27,345 bases of DNA from Endomicrobiia bacterium (GCA_025998295.1 BNVT01000009.1:1-27345), one strand, 5' to 3'. Shown: positions 1 through 7,182, counted from the stretch's first letter. The notes: generated by a model not told the origin, from the sequence alone. Program-made: numbers and translations.

Positions 1-29
1 GGATGCGGGTTCAAATCCCGCCCTCAGCA
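1..29 (+). tRNA. 3' end of a tRNA gene (partial, isotype unknown)
   Basis: A T arm is visible: stem GCGGG at 5-9, loop TTCAAAT at 10-16, stem CCCGC at 17-21. It is followed by a 7-nt 3' acceptor strand (CCTCAGC, 22-28) and discriminator A29. CCA is not encoded. The anticodon lies outside the window, so the isotype cannot be given. Confidence 0.8.
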
Positions 30-240
30 TTTGTGGCATATTTTGAAGATACTGACAAAATAATAATTTTAGTAGCTTTTGTCGATTATATGATAGATAT
101 CGATTGTTTAAAGCTAACAACTTCTAATAAGCTTCAATAAGTTTATTTAAACATCAAAAAATTTACAAAGACTATGTTATCTGTGTCAAAAGGGACATTA
201 TGAAAAAACAAAAGCTACAAACAAAAAAAGGAGTATAACA

Positions 241-1170
241 ATGAAACTAAAGCAATGTTTGAGCATTTTTATTGCATTTAGTTTTGTTTTAAGTTCTTGC
301 GATAAAAAGAACGCTTTCCTTGTAAACAGAAGGACTGCTACTCCAGAGAAAGTAGAAGAAATAAAAAGAGCAAAAGCAGAACAAAAAGCGAAAGAAGCAG
401 AAGCAGAAGCAAAACGAAAAGAAGAAGAAGACGCAGAAAGAAAACGAAAAGAAGAAGACGCAGCAAAAGCAGCAGCGGATGCTTCTCCACTCATACAAAG
501 CTTGCAAGCCGAGGGGCGCCCTGATGCGGAAATAAGAGGATTTATGCAGTTAGAAAACGAGAGTGAATACTTAGATGAACGTCTTGGAGAAATTATACTC
601 AGGACGAGTGGAGACAATGGACACTTTGTTTACAAAGTTAACGGAAAGAATTATGATGACGGAGCTCAAACAACAAATTCTTGTGGTATATGGGCATTGA
701 GAAGAAAATTGCGTCACATGAGGCATCTTGGAATGGATGGAATACCTGAAAATGCTTGGTATAGATATTCTGACAGCCAAATGAGAGAGTTTGTAGGTGC
801 TGCAGAGGAGGAACAGTTGGAAGTTTCACTTATAGTTCTTTTGCAAATGAAATCTGGGATTAAAGAAGATAACGCCCAAGTGCGTATCTTTGATCTTGAA
901 GCGTGTGTCTTTAGACCTCTGCTCCGAAAAAACCAGAAAGATCATATCTATCTTGATGATCTTGCCCCCGCCCCCAAAGGCAAGTGGTTTTATAAAGAAT
1001 TGCTTTGCGTGTGCGCTCCACAACACGGAGACGATTTGATGACTTGTCATCGGGGTGGTAAAATTCGTGGATTTGATTACGATGCCTGGACACCGCACAA
1101 TCCTAATATACCGTCAGCGCCAGAAGGAAAATATCGTATTTATTATGAGAAAAAGTGTAAGGCTTCGTGA
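241..1170 (+). CDS. Lipoprotein with coiled coil and cysteine-protease-like motif, family unknown
   Basis: I do not recognise the family. The 309-aa product starts with a short hydrophobic signal and a lipobox L17-S-S-C20, so it is probably a lipid-anchored envelope protein. Residues 36-80 are a long Lys/Glu/Ala run, probably a coiled coil. Residues 139-153 carry DDG followed by NSCGIWAL (Cys148), and later SDSQMREFV (178-185). The order Asp-Gly, Cys plus helix, then a 'R..V' helix recalls OTU-type cysteine proteases, with His235 a possible partner; this is inference. The C-terminal module (about 248-306) contains LMTC and GGKIRGFDYDAW and is duplicated just downstream in another frame. The start is supported by AGGAG at 229-233 with good spacing. 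The gene stands alone; no partner genes are obvious. Confidence 0.75.
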   Translation: MKLKQCLSIFIAFSFVLSSCDKKNAFLVNRRTATPEKVEEIKRAKAEQKAKEAEAEAKRKEEEDAERKRKEEDAAKAAADASPLIQSLQAEGRPDAEIRGFMQLENESEYLDERLGEIILRTSGDNGHFVYKVNGKNYDDGAQTTNSCGIWALRRKLRHMRHLGMDGIPENAWYRYSDSQMREFVGAAEEEQLEVSLIVLLQMKSGIKEDNAQVRIFDLEACVFRPLLRKNQKDHIYLDDLAPAPKGKWFYKELLCVCAPQHGDDLMTCHRGGKIRGFDYDAWTPHNPNIPSAPEGKYRIYYEKKCKAS

Positions 1171-1525
1171 ATCGGGAGCAAGAAAAGGATATAAGTGTAA
1201 TATTTATTATAAGGGAAAGTGTCTTACTACACTGCCAGCCGCCCACGCCGAGGTCATCGCAGCCGCCATCGCTGCCTACAAAAGAAATGCCGACGACATC
1301 GCCAAAATAGTGCCCGAAGGCAAGAGGTGCGAGTGGTCTTATAAAGAAGTACTTTGGGCGTACATTCCAGAATACGACGAAAACGACTTGATGACTTGTT
1401 GTTTTGGTGGTAAAATTCGTGGATTTGATTACGACGCTTGGTCACCGACAGCGATGTCACAGGAAAAGGGGAGGTATATAAATAAATATCGTGCATATTA
1501 CAAGAGATCACATTGTATGCCTTAG
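1145..1525 (+). pseudogene. Duplicate C-terminal module of the lipoprotein gene, 5'-truncated
   Basis: This open frame repeats the last module of the preceding lipoprotein gene. GKRCEWSYKEV, NDLMTC and GGKIRGFDYDAW correspond to GKWFYKELL, DDLMTC and GGKIRGFDYDAW upstream. A 29-nt stretch is identical between 1054-1082 and 1406-1434, an offset of 352, which is not a multiple of three, so the copy lies in a different frame. There is no signal peptide, coiled coil or NSCGIWAL segment. An ATG at 1145 overlaps the end of the upstream gene, but no convincing ribosome site precedes it, so a truncated duplicate is more likely than a working gene. A short coding-like stretch persists to about 1615 (encoding NAAIAQSEKLAKAIG) and may be further debris. 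Confidence 0.55.
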
Positions 1526-1683
1526 CAGGAAAGTTAGCACAAGAACACAACAGTCAAATGCGGCTATTGCACAATCAGAAAAACTAGCAAAAGCAATTGG
1601 GTGTATTGGCCTCTAGTTATTTGCAAACAGGTAAAAAAAACATAAAATTTAGTTATCTAATAAAATGGGGAGGGGTAGATAAA

Positions 1684-2495
1684 ATGAATAAAGATATCGG
1701 TAAATTAGTAACCACAAAAGAAAAAGTTTGGTTTCTCATTGTTATCTGTTTAGCTCTTGTAGGTTTGTTTCTGTTTGTTGCTTATCATATGACAAGGTTT
1801 TATCCTGCATTATCATTTTTTTCGCCCGTTGCATTCGTTGCATTGATAGTAGCTGGATCGATACTGGTGGTACTTTGGTATCTTGGTTCATCATTAATAT
1901 TAATGTTAATAACAAGCGGAATAACCGGTGGATACCTGGGACAAAACTCAGTCCAAGTATCGAGAGCACAGTTTGCAGATATATACGAGATAGTGCAAGA
2001 TTATTCAAAAAAACTGGATCTAAAAAAACCCCTAAAGTTTATATTATGCAAAGCGGAGGAGTATTAAATGCTTTTGCCAGCAGATTTTTATTTAGGGATA
2101 TTGTAGTTATTTTTTCTGATATACTAGAGTTGGCATATGCTCAAGGAGAAGACGCAGTAAGGTTCATTATTGCTCACGAGCTTGCTCATGTAAAAAGAAA
2201 ACATGTGCCCAAGAGACTTATTACATTTTGGGGATCAATGATCCCGTTTGTTGGACAAGTCTATTCCAGAGCATGCGAGACCACATGCGATAATATCGCG
2301 GCGTATTTATCCGATAAGAATCCAGCAAGTGGGCTCTTGGTGTTATTGGCAGGAAAAAAACTATATTCAAAGGTAAAAATAGATACGTTCCTCCAGGAAG
2401 CAGAAAAAGAAAAAGGATTTTGGAGCTGGCTTTCAGAAATCATATCTAGTCATCCAAGTCTTAGTGCCCGCATACGAAACGTCAGCAAAACTTGA
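1684..2495 (+). pseudogene. M48-family membrane metalloprotease, frameshifted at an A7 tract
   Basis: The joined product (about 270 aa) is a zinc endopeptidase of the M48 (HtpX/Ste24-like) type, acting at the inner membrane. The N-terminal part (1684-2028) has two hydrophobic segments (about residues 15-38 and 42-75). The C-terminal part (2028-2495) carries HELAH (nt 2175-2189, joined residues 165-169), a downstream ACETTCDNIAAY helix with the third-ligand Glu and Asp, and the family's HPSLSARI tail. The two parts are in different frames. The A run at 2022-2028 has seven A's, and eight would give one continuous reading (..LKKTPKVYIM..). A -1 slip on A-AAA-AAA restores exactly the same frame, so this is a pseudogene or a slippage-rescued gene. 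The start ATG 1684 follows GGGGAGGGG at 1667-1675 and precedes the membrane segments. Confidence 0.85.
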
Positions 2496-3124
2496 GAATA
2501 CCATCTTGGGGATGTAACAACAAGCGTAGGGGTAAACTCAAAGACGTCGCCAAGTGCTGCTGTTGATATCGAAGCTTCTATGTTGTGTGACCCGCGACTT
2601 TTAAATGTCACAAGTCTTGAAATGACTGTTACTTGTTTCTCTTGCACTTCTTGTAATATGGGATTGTTCTGGTTCTGGTTGTGGAATTAAAAATTCTATA
2701 TGTTTCCCGTGATGATTCCTGTTTTTGTATTTTGGTATATTTTGCAATAAGTAAAGTTTTTGTGTTCTTAACACCAAAACCTGAAAGTAATATCACTAAA
2801 CCGTTGGAACTCCACGATTAGGAAATGGCCGCTTAAGTATATTAAAGATACTAGGGTTTTAGGAAAGATATAGCATGAGGAAGAAAAGATTTTCGTTAGA
2901 ATGGTAATTTAGGGATGCAGACAAGAGAAAGCGAGGAGTATTTAAAAAGAAAAAGAGCTTTTTAAAAATTTGCTGTGATTTTGGGATATCTATAATTTTC
3001 TTTCATGTGCTTTGCCTGTTTTAAGAAAGCGGATCCCCTAAGCCAACAATCATTTTCTCGCAAAATGACAACTAGTTTTTTTATTCAAACTTTCTTTAAT
3101 TTGAATTTAATATCCGGAGAAGAA
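2496..3124. other. Intergenic stretch, no convincing gene
   Basis: The frame of the M48 gene stays open beyond its TGA for another 64 codons to a TAA at 2688-2690. The sequence there (encoding GDVTTSVGVNSKTSPS, then a Cys-rich part) does not look like an M48 tail and seems less AT-rich than its surroundings. It may be a remnant of another gene. From 2690 to 3110 I see only AT-rich sequence with no ORF, RNA or clear promoter. Confidence 0.4.
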
Positions 3125-3835
3125 ATGGAAATAATTTATTCGCTCATAGCTGCAGGTGTCGCAATGATAGGTGCTCTGACAGTGTTAGCATTTCACGAAT
3201 GGTCTGAAAAAAATTCTTTTCTTATAATTAATTTTGCAGCAGGGATGATGCTTGCTCTTGCGTTTACACATTTAATACCAGAAAGCTCGGATCTAAATCC
3301 CAACACAATGACTTACGTTCTCTTGGGGTTTTTAATTATGTTCTTTCTGCAGTTTTTTGTTTTATTTCACCCATGTCACGATCACGAATGCTTCAAGCAC
3401 ATGGACACAGTATCGATCGCAGGATTGTCTTTACATTCTGTTATTGACGGACTGATGATTGCGGTAGGTTTTGAAGCCGCCTCCGGAGTGGGCATTCTTA
3501 CAACTCTTGCAATTTTATTTCATAAACTTCCAGACGGAATAACAATTTCAGGCATTTTATTGCACAGCGGTGCTACTAAAAAGAAAATTTTTAATTTCTC
3601 GCTTCTTACGGCTTGCTTTACCCCTATAGGGACAATCATAGGAATGTTTTTATTTAAAGATGTGTCTAAGTCCATGCTTGGATCTTTTCTGGGTGTAACG
3701 GCAGGATCTTTTATTTTTCTTGCAGCTTCAGATTTAATTCCAGAAACACACAAATCTAAAAATAAAGCGACATCTCTTATGTTATTTGCGGGGGTGCTTG
3801 TAAGTCTTGCCGCAAAACATATCATAGGACATTAA
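3125..3835 (+). CDS. ZIP-family divalent metal transporter
   Basis: This 236-aa polytopic inner-membrane protein imports divalent metal ions, most often zinc, as ZIP proteins do. The diagnostic metal-binding helices are present: HSVIDG at residues 104-109 (helix 4) and HKLPDG at 133-138 (helix 5). A histidine/cysteine-rich loop (HPCHDHECFKH, 82-92) lies between helices 3 and 4, where ZIP proteins carry their variable metal loop. About eight hydrophobic segments can be counted, the usual number. I chose ATG 3125 because GGAG lies at 3116-3119 and the protein then begins at the first helix; an upstream ATG (3005) would add an unlikely 40-residue extension. The gene is intact and convergent with the minus-strand genes downstream. 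The exact substrate cannot be read from sequence. Confidence 0.93.
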   Translation: MEIIYSLIAAGVAMIGALTVLAFHEWSEKNSFLIINFAAGMMLALAFTHLIPESSDLNPNTMTYVLLGFLIMFFLQFFVLFHPCHDHECFKHMDTVSIAGLSLHSVIDGLMIAVGFEAASGVGILTTLAILFHKLPDGITISGILLHSGATKKKIFNFSLLTACFTPIGTIIGMFLFKDVSKSMLGSFLGVTAGSFIFLAASDLIPETHKSKNKATSLMLFAGVLVSLAAKHIIGH

Positions 3836-3875
3836 TAAATATACTTTATACTGAGTTTTTTGTTGCAGCGTTTAG

Positions 3876-4117
3876 CTACATTGTAACAAGTTTTGATGTA
3901 ATACCGTCTATACTTTCTTATTGTGAAGTAAGATTTTTGATTGCACTTTCTTGCACAAAAATCTCAAGTATTATAATGCCGGTATCGAAACAAGCATCTG
4001 AAGAACTGTCATGAATACCCAACCTTGTTTTTATTATACAGCCTGAAGAAGTTAAAACTTCCTGAACTTTTACTGCGCACTCTTTTTTTGAACTGACAGT
4101 ATTAAAATATTTGTCAT
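3876..4117 (-). pseudogene. TM1266-like [FeFe]-hydrogenase-system regulator, damaged
   Basis: A strong ribosome site (GGAGG, 4123-4127) precedes ATG 4117. That frame gives MTNILILSVQKK and then stops. A one-base shift at the A7 run (plus-strand T's 4083-4089) continues as ECAVKVQEVL, then IKTRLGIHD, GIIILEIF and NLTSQ, stopping at TAA 3920-3918. Reading through that TAA gives ESIDGITSKLV and a TAG at 3878-3876, about 80 residues in all. Length, the R-x-G turn and the 'I-x-G-[IV]..K' end match the small ACT-like regulators annotated with iron-only hydrogenases (TM1266/TIGR03959 type); this is recognition by eye. The shift site is A-AAA-AAG in the start frame, a classic -1 slippery heptamer. 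With an additional nonsense codon (TTA to TAA would explain it) I favour a pseudogene. Confidence 0.55.
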
Positions 4118-4238
4118 AAAATCCTCCGCTAACTATTTATAGTCGAGACCGTTAAGCGATTTTTGAGAGCAACTAACTTCTGCATTGAAGCCTCGGAATT
4201 AACTACTTTTTGCACCTTTTGCATTTTTGCAGTATATC

Positions 4239-4910
4239 TTAGTGCTTAAGGTTTAAAAGTTCGCTGACAGTAACTATTTCATAACCTTCTTTTTTGATTT
4301 CAGATATAAAAACGTCTAAAAATGACAATACTTTATCATTCTTTAACAAATCATGCATTAAAAATATCGCCCCGTTTTTAATAGCTTTTCTATATTTAGC
4401 ATGCATTTCTTCAGCACTCATGTTTTCCCAGTCAGCACCAAAGCTCCAATTTATTACAGAGTATCCGTTATTTTTTGCTATTTTTACGGCATCAGGTTTT
4501 GCATATCCGTGAGGGAAACGCACTAGAATTGGTTTAACGTCAAGCACATCTTTTATTATTTTTTCACCTCGCAAAAGTTCTTTTTCTATTTGAATCGCTT
4601 TGCCTTCGCCTTTGTAAGCATAAAAATTTATGTGTGTGTAAGTATGATTTGCAATTTCATGACCAGACGCAAGGACTGCTTTTGCTCCTTCAGGATCATT
4701 TTGCACTCTGACTCCAAGCATAAAAAATGTAGCTTTAATATTGTTTTCTTTTAAAATTTCTAAGATTTTTTTCGTTGCTTTGCCAGGGCCGTCGTCAAAA
4801 GTCAACGAAACTTTCTTAATATCTTTGGAACCCTCAGCATAAAACGTTTTAGTCTGCGAAAAACACTCAACAGGAAAAAGAAGAAACATTAATACAATAA
4901 TTTTTTTCAT
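4239..4910 (-). CDS. Secreted polysaccharide deacetylase (NodB/CE4 family)
   Basis: It removes acetyl groups from N- or O-acetylated glycans such as peptidoglycan or a surface polysaccharide. Numbering from the upstream ATG at 4919, the CE4 motifs are all present: TFDDGP (40-45, catalytic Asp42 and metal Asp43), HTYTH (His92 and His96, metal), RFPHGY (134-139), a Trp-containing motif 4 (INWSFGADW, 156-164) and LMHD (His189). The N-terminus MKKIIVLMFLLF is a signal peptide, placing the enzyme outside the cytoplasmic membrane. I prefer ATG 4910 because it overlaps the stop of the upstream kinase gene as ATGA, implying translational coupling; ATG 4919 would add only MGK. It is the last gene of a three-gene operon with a polyprenol-type kinase and an M50-like protease, so an envelope-glycan substrate is likely. 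All catalytic residues are intact. Confidence 0.93.
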   Translation of the reverse strand: MKKIIVLMFLLFPVECFSQTKTFYAEGSKDIKKVSLTFDDGPGKATKKILEILKENNIKATFFMLGVRVQNDPEGAKAVLASGHEIANHTYTHINFYAYKGEGKAIQIEKELLRGEKIIKDVLDVKPILVRFPHGYAKPDAVKIAKNNGYSVINWSFGADWENMSAEEMHAKYRKAIKNGAIFLMHDLLKNDKVLSFLDVFISEIKKEGYEIVTVSELLNLKH

Positions 4911-5500
4911 TTTACCCATACCATAAAAGTTGATATTAAAGTTAAAATTCCTGCATTAATTATCTGCATCCAAAAGTTGTCGCTTAATTTCCACGGTACA
5001 GCTTCAATTATCATTGCTATAACAGCACCTGTCAATGCAAACCGCCAATTAAAAAGAAAAAGACCAGACATAAAACACACCGCAAGACAAGATAAACTCC
5101 CCTCTAAACTCTTCCCCGCGAAAGCCTTATGCTTCCCAAATGTTTTGCCCACAAGAGCCGCAACCGCGTCTCCAAACGATAGGTAAAGAAAACTGGCAAA
5201 GACCATATACTTGTTGGAGAACATTAAAATAGCAATCAGTGCTCCTAGTAACGTCCATATTACTGCGCTGATTTTGTCTGCTTCTTCAAATCTGTAGAAA
5301 CCCTTAAAATTATTTTTGAAGAAATTATTAAAAGCAGGCACTTTAAACCTACCATACTCAAGCAAAGCTACAATAATGATTGCAACAATAAGACCCAAAA
5401 TAACAAAATTTTTAGGAAGATACCAATATCCAAAAACATATACCAGGGATAACAGGTGAAATCCCTTTCTCTTTATTTCGTCTTTTGGAATGCTAAACAT
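4907..5500 (-). CDS. Polyprenol/dolichol-type kinase (CTP-dependent, SEC59/phytol kinase family)
   Basis: This is a 197-aa integral membrane protein of the diacylglycerol/polyprenol kinase family (dolichol kinase SEC59, phytol kinase), which phosphorylates a lipid alcohol, usually with CTP. The family signatures are visible: KRKGFHLL near the N-terminus (10-17), LSFGDAVAALVGKTFGK (107-123) and AGKSLEGS (128-135), followed by a late acidic segment EAVPWKLSDN (166-175). Five to six hydrophobic helices are present. It overlaps the M50-like gene upstream by 28 nt and the deacetylase downstream by 4 nt. GGAG about 10 nt upstream supports ATG 5500. The neighbours suggest it makes or recycles a lipid phosphate carrier for a glycan, or salvages a prenol; which alcohol it uses cannot be told. 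Confidence 0.85.
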   Translation of the reverse strand: MFSIPKDEIKRKGFHLLSLVYVFGYWYLPKNFVILGLIVAIIIVALLEYGRFKVPAFNNFFKNNFKGFYRFEEADKISAVIWTLLGALIAILMFSNKYMVFASFLYLSFGDAVAALVGKTFGKHKAFAGKSLEGSLSCLAVCFMSGLFLFNWRFALTGAVIAMIIEAVPWKLSDNFWMQIINAGILTLISTFMVWVK

Positions 5501-6159
5501 ATATCTAATACTCCACTACATAAAAATTTGTAAATGCCACTTATGCTATCATAGGATTGCATAAGAGTATCCTGTATACTTATAGCGTCGCGAAAAATCA
5601 AATATGCAAGTAAAGTAAATACTACTATATTTACCGCAAGAATCACAACGTAAGAAAAAAATGTGCCATAAACTTTTAAATCGGGCTGATCTATGGACAG
5701 AATATATATTGTAAGAGCAATATGAAAAGCTATTGAAAACCCTACAAAGAAAAGAAAGTATTCGTAAAACTGTTTTACATCTGTAACCCAACCAAGACAA
5801 ATGTAAATTATTACTATTGCAATCGTATATATCGGAAAAAAATAAGGCGTAAGAGTAATCCATATGTTGTCTTTGGTTAAAACCACGCTTCCAGATTTTT
5901 TGCCGACGTTAAACTTTTTAATTTTTGCACCGCTCAAAACTCCAGCTATAGCATGAGAAAGTTCATGACCGAACACATACGTTCTCATAGGTTTATAAAA
6001 AACTACTTGAAATACGATATAGCTTAAAATTCCTATCCAAAAAGAAATATATCGATTGGCAAAAGCTGTAAAGCACAGTAAATTTCTAACAAAAGTATAT
6101 GCCATGGCACAAACTGCCGGTATTAATAAAAATATAAAAATATTTTTTAAAAATTTCAC
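5473..6159 (-). CDS. M50-type membrane metallopeptidase-like protein
   Basis: The 228-aa product has about six hydrophobic segments and a zinc-protease motif HELSH (65-69) at the start of a membrane helix, followed by a Gly-rich turn (AGVLSGAK). This pattern fits the M50B-like intramembrane metallopeptidases. A later DQPDLKVYG (157-165) sits where M50 proteins often have their third ligand Asp, but that is only a guess. The start is GTG 6159; no good ribosome site lies directly before it, but its GTGA overlaps the stop of a 13-codon ORF with a strong ribosome site, so it is probably translated by coupling. First main gene of the operon with the polyprenol-type kinase and the deacetylase. Substrate unknown; a role in regulated proteolysis of a membrane protein is inference. 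Confidence 0.75.
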   Translation of the reverse strand: MKFLKNIFIFLLIPAVCAMAYTFVRNLLCFTAFANRYISFWIGILSYIVFQVVFYKPMRTYVFGHELSHAIAGVLSGAKIKKFNVGKKSGSVVLTKDNIWITLTPYFFPIYTIAIVIIYICLGWVTDVKQFYEYFLFFVGFSIAFHIALTIYILSIDQPDLKVYGTFFSYVVILAVNIVVFTLLAYLIFRDAISIQDTLMQSYDSISGIYKFLCSGVLDICLAFQKTK

Positions 6160-6197
6160 TTTAAAAGATAACCATTGGAAGGGTTTATTTCTAGCAT
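6156..6197 (-). CDS. 13-codon leader ORF coupled to the M50-like gene
   Basis: ATG 6197 is preceded by a purine-rich ribosome site GGGAGAGGG (6207-6199) at suitable spacing. The frame encodes MLEINPSNGYLLK and ends with TGA inside GTGA, where GTG is the start of the M50-like gene. It may be a leader peptide that delivers ribosomes to the GTG, or the true N-terminus separated from the rest by a frameshift. Nothing in the peptide suggests attenuation. Confidence 0.4.
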   Translation of the reverse strand: MLEINPSNGYLLK

Positions 6198-6389
6198 ACC
6201 CTCTCCCTTTCAGACAGAATTGTTCAGTTTTTTCATAAAACTTTACTTATTGTAAAAACGTGTCAAAAGGTAAGTTCAAGCAGTTAGGCAACAGTAGAAT
6301 TAAAGACCTTCTTAGACGCCAAAATAATTTATGTTAGACATTTTCTTGATTTGTTGTTTTAAACTAGCTTACTAATAATTGTAATGCCT

Positions 6390-6410
6390 GGTATGTTATC
6401 AAAACTAGTT
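6390..6410 (+). repeat. 21-bp dispersed repeat, copy 1 (inverted copy at 16116-16136)
   Basis: The 21 bases starting GGTATGTTATC are the exact reverse complement of 16116-16136. Similarity continues more loosely for about 25 nt beyond CTAGTT in both copies (a shared CAAAC and CTATTA/CATTA). Both copies lie within about 150 nt of a copy of the inverted-ended element described below. Confidence 0.7.
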
Positions 6411-6437
6411 CATTTAGGCAAACGGACCATTAAACAC

Positions 6438-6557
6438 GACAAACGCGTGAAAGCTTTTTTTGATTTTTGATTGTCGCAGATAATACCAAATTGCAGTTTA
6501 TGAAATTTGCTTTGATTCTAAAATCAGTCGTCTCAAAAATTTTTTTATGCGTTCGTC
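6438..6557 (+). repeat. MITE-like element, copy A
   Basis: About 120 bp. The left end GACAAACGCGTGAAAG is partly the reverse complement of the right end ATGCGTTCGTC. The same organisation and related internal sequence (GAAAGCTTTTTTGATTTTT near the left, GAAATTTGCT in the middle) recur in copies B (6767-6890) and C (16266-16388). No ORF. It ends 19 nt before the -35 box of the tRNA-Val promoter. Confidence 0.7.
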
Positions 6558-6576
6558 CTGTGAGATTCTATAAAAA

Positions 6577-6606
6577 TTGACATCGTTCCGATAAATTTGG
6601 TACCTT
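6577..6606 (+). promoter_or_regulatory. Promoter of tRNA-Val
   Basis: TTGACA at 6577-6582, 18-nt spacer, TACCTT at 6601-6606, about 29 nt before the tRNA. The stretch before the -35 box (TGAGATTCTA then an A-rich run) is shared with the first rRNA promoter. Confidence 0.6.
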
Positions 6607-6634
6607 GCTAATGTCGTGTTGCGAATTTTGTTTC

Positions 6635-6710
6635 GGGCGGTTAGCTCAGCTGGAAGAGCATTTCCCTTACAAGGAAGAGGTCGCAGGTTCAAGTCCTGCA
6701 CTGCCCACCA
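6635..6710 (+). tRNA. tRNA-Val (anticodon TAC)
   Basis: All arms fold: acceptor GGGCGGT/ACTGCCC, D arm GCTC/GAGC with GG in the loop, anticodon stem TTTCC/GGAAG with loop CTTACAA (TAC at 6668-6670), T arm GCAGG/CCTGC with loop TTCAAGT. CCA is encoded (6708-6710), unlike the two tRNAs of the rRNA operon. Its reverse strand gives the well-known false 'QDLNLRP' reading frame. Confidence 0.97.
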
Positions 6711-6766
6711 TATATCAGACAGTTTAAATATGATGGCAAGAACGAGATTCTTTAAATCGATTTTGA

Positions 6767-6890
6767 TGACAAACACACGAAAGCTTTTTTGATTTTTAAG
6801 TGTCGTCGATAGAGCTAAATAACAGTCCATGGAATTTGCTCAAGTTTGAAATCAATTGTAGTCCGAGAAATTTCTTTCGTGCGTTTGTCA
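6767..6890 (+). repeat. MITE-like element, copy B (best preserved ends)
   Basis: A 124-bp element whose ends TGACAAACACACGAAAG and CTTTCGTGCGTTTGTCA are inverted repeats of 17 nt with one mismatch. The internal right half (AATCAATTGTAGTCCGAGAAA) closely matches copy C. No ORF. It lies between tRNA-Val and a stem-loop. Confidence 0.8.
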
Positions 6891-6910
6891 TGTGAGATTT
6901 TCTGTAAAAT

Positions 6911-6938
6911 CTAAAGACACATATTGGAGTGTCTTTAG
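6911..6938 (+). terminator. Stem-loop downstream of tRNA-Val, possible terminator
   Basis: CTAAAGACAC (6911-6920) pairs perfectly with GTGTCTTTAG (6929-6938) around an 8-nt loop. Only a weak T-rich tail follows (TCGTTT), so termination of the tRNA-Val transcript is plausible but not certain. The stem is symmetrical and would work in either direction. Confidence 0.4.
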
Positions 6939-7098
6939 TCGTTTAAAATTAGGTTTGTAGCAAAGATACGGCAGGCTGCAAAGAGATGATTTTTATATGT
7001 ATAAATATGTCGTTTATTAGAAGCCTATAGTTGTTTTAATCCGTTTGTTTTTGTTTGTTTGATAAAAGTCCAAATACGTTATGAGATTCTACAGAAAC

Positions 7099-7127
7099 TT
7101 GACAAAAGAATAAAAATTTTGTACATA
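7099..7127 (+). promoter_or_regulatory. rRNA operon promoter P1
   Basis: TTGACA at 7099-7104, 17-nt spacer, TACATA at 7122-7127. The upstream block TGAGATTCTA is shared with the tRNA-Val promoter. About 430 nt before 16S. Confidence 0.6.
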
Positions 7128-7182
7128 TGTCCATGTTTTCGAATTTAAACTGCCAAATTTTAAGACTGCAAAAAATAAGGGT

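Noticed and set aside
200..238. 12-codon frame MKKQKLQTKKGV just before the lipoprotein gene
   Set aside because: An AGGGAC precedes it, but the peptide is featureless and the frame is easily expected by chance in A-rich sequence.
198..617. Minus-strand Ser/Phe/Ala-rich frame opposite the lipoprotein gene
   Set aside because: It mirrors the Lys/Glu/Ala coiled coil of the plus-strand gene; the plus strand has a ribosome site, signal and lipobox.
360..700. Ulp1/C48-type protease reading of the H...D...Q...C order around residues 128-148
   Set aside because: Only 20 residues separate His128 from Cys148, far fewer than in the C48 fold; the OTU-like reading fits slightly better but is also unproven.
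6498..6830. Minus-strand open frame of about 110 codons containing QDLNLRPLPCKGNALPAEL
   Set aside because: It is the reverse strand of tRNA-Val, a well-known false protein found across databases.
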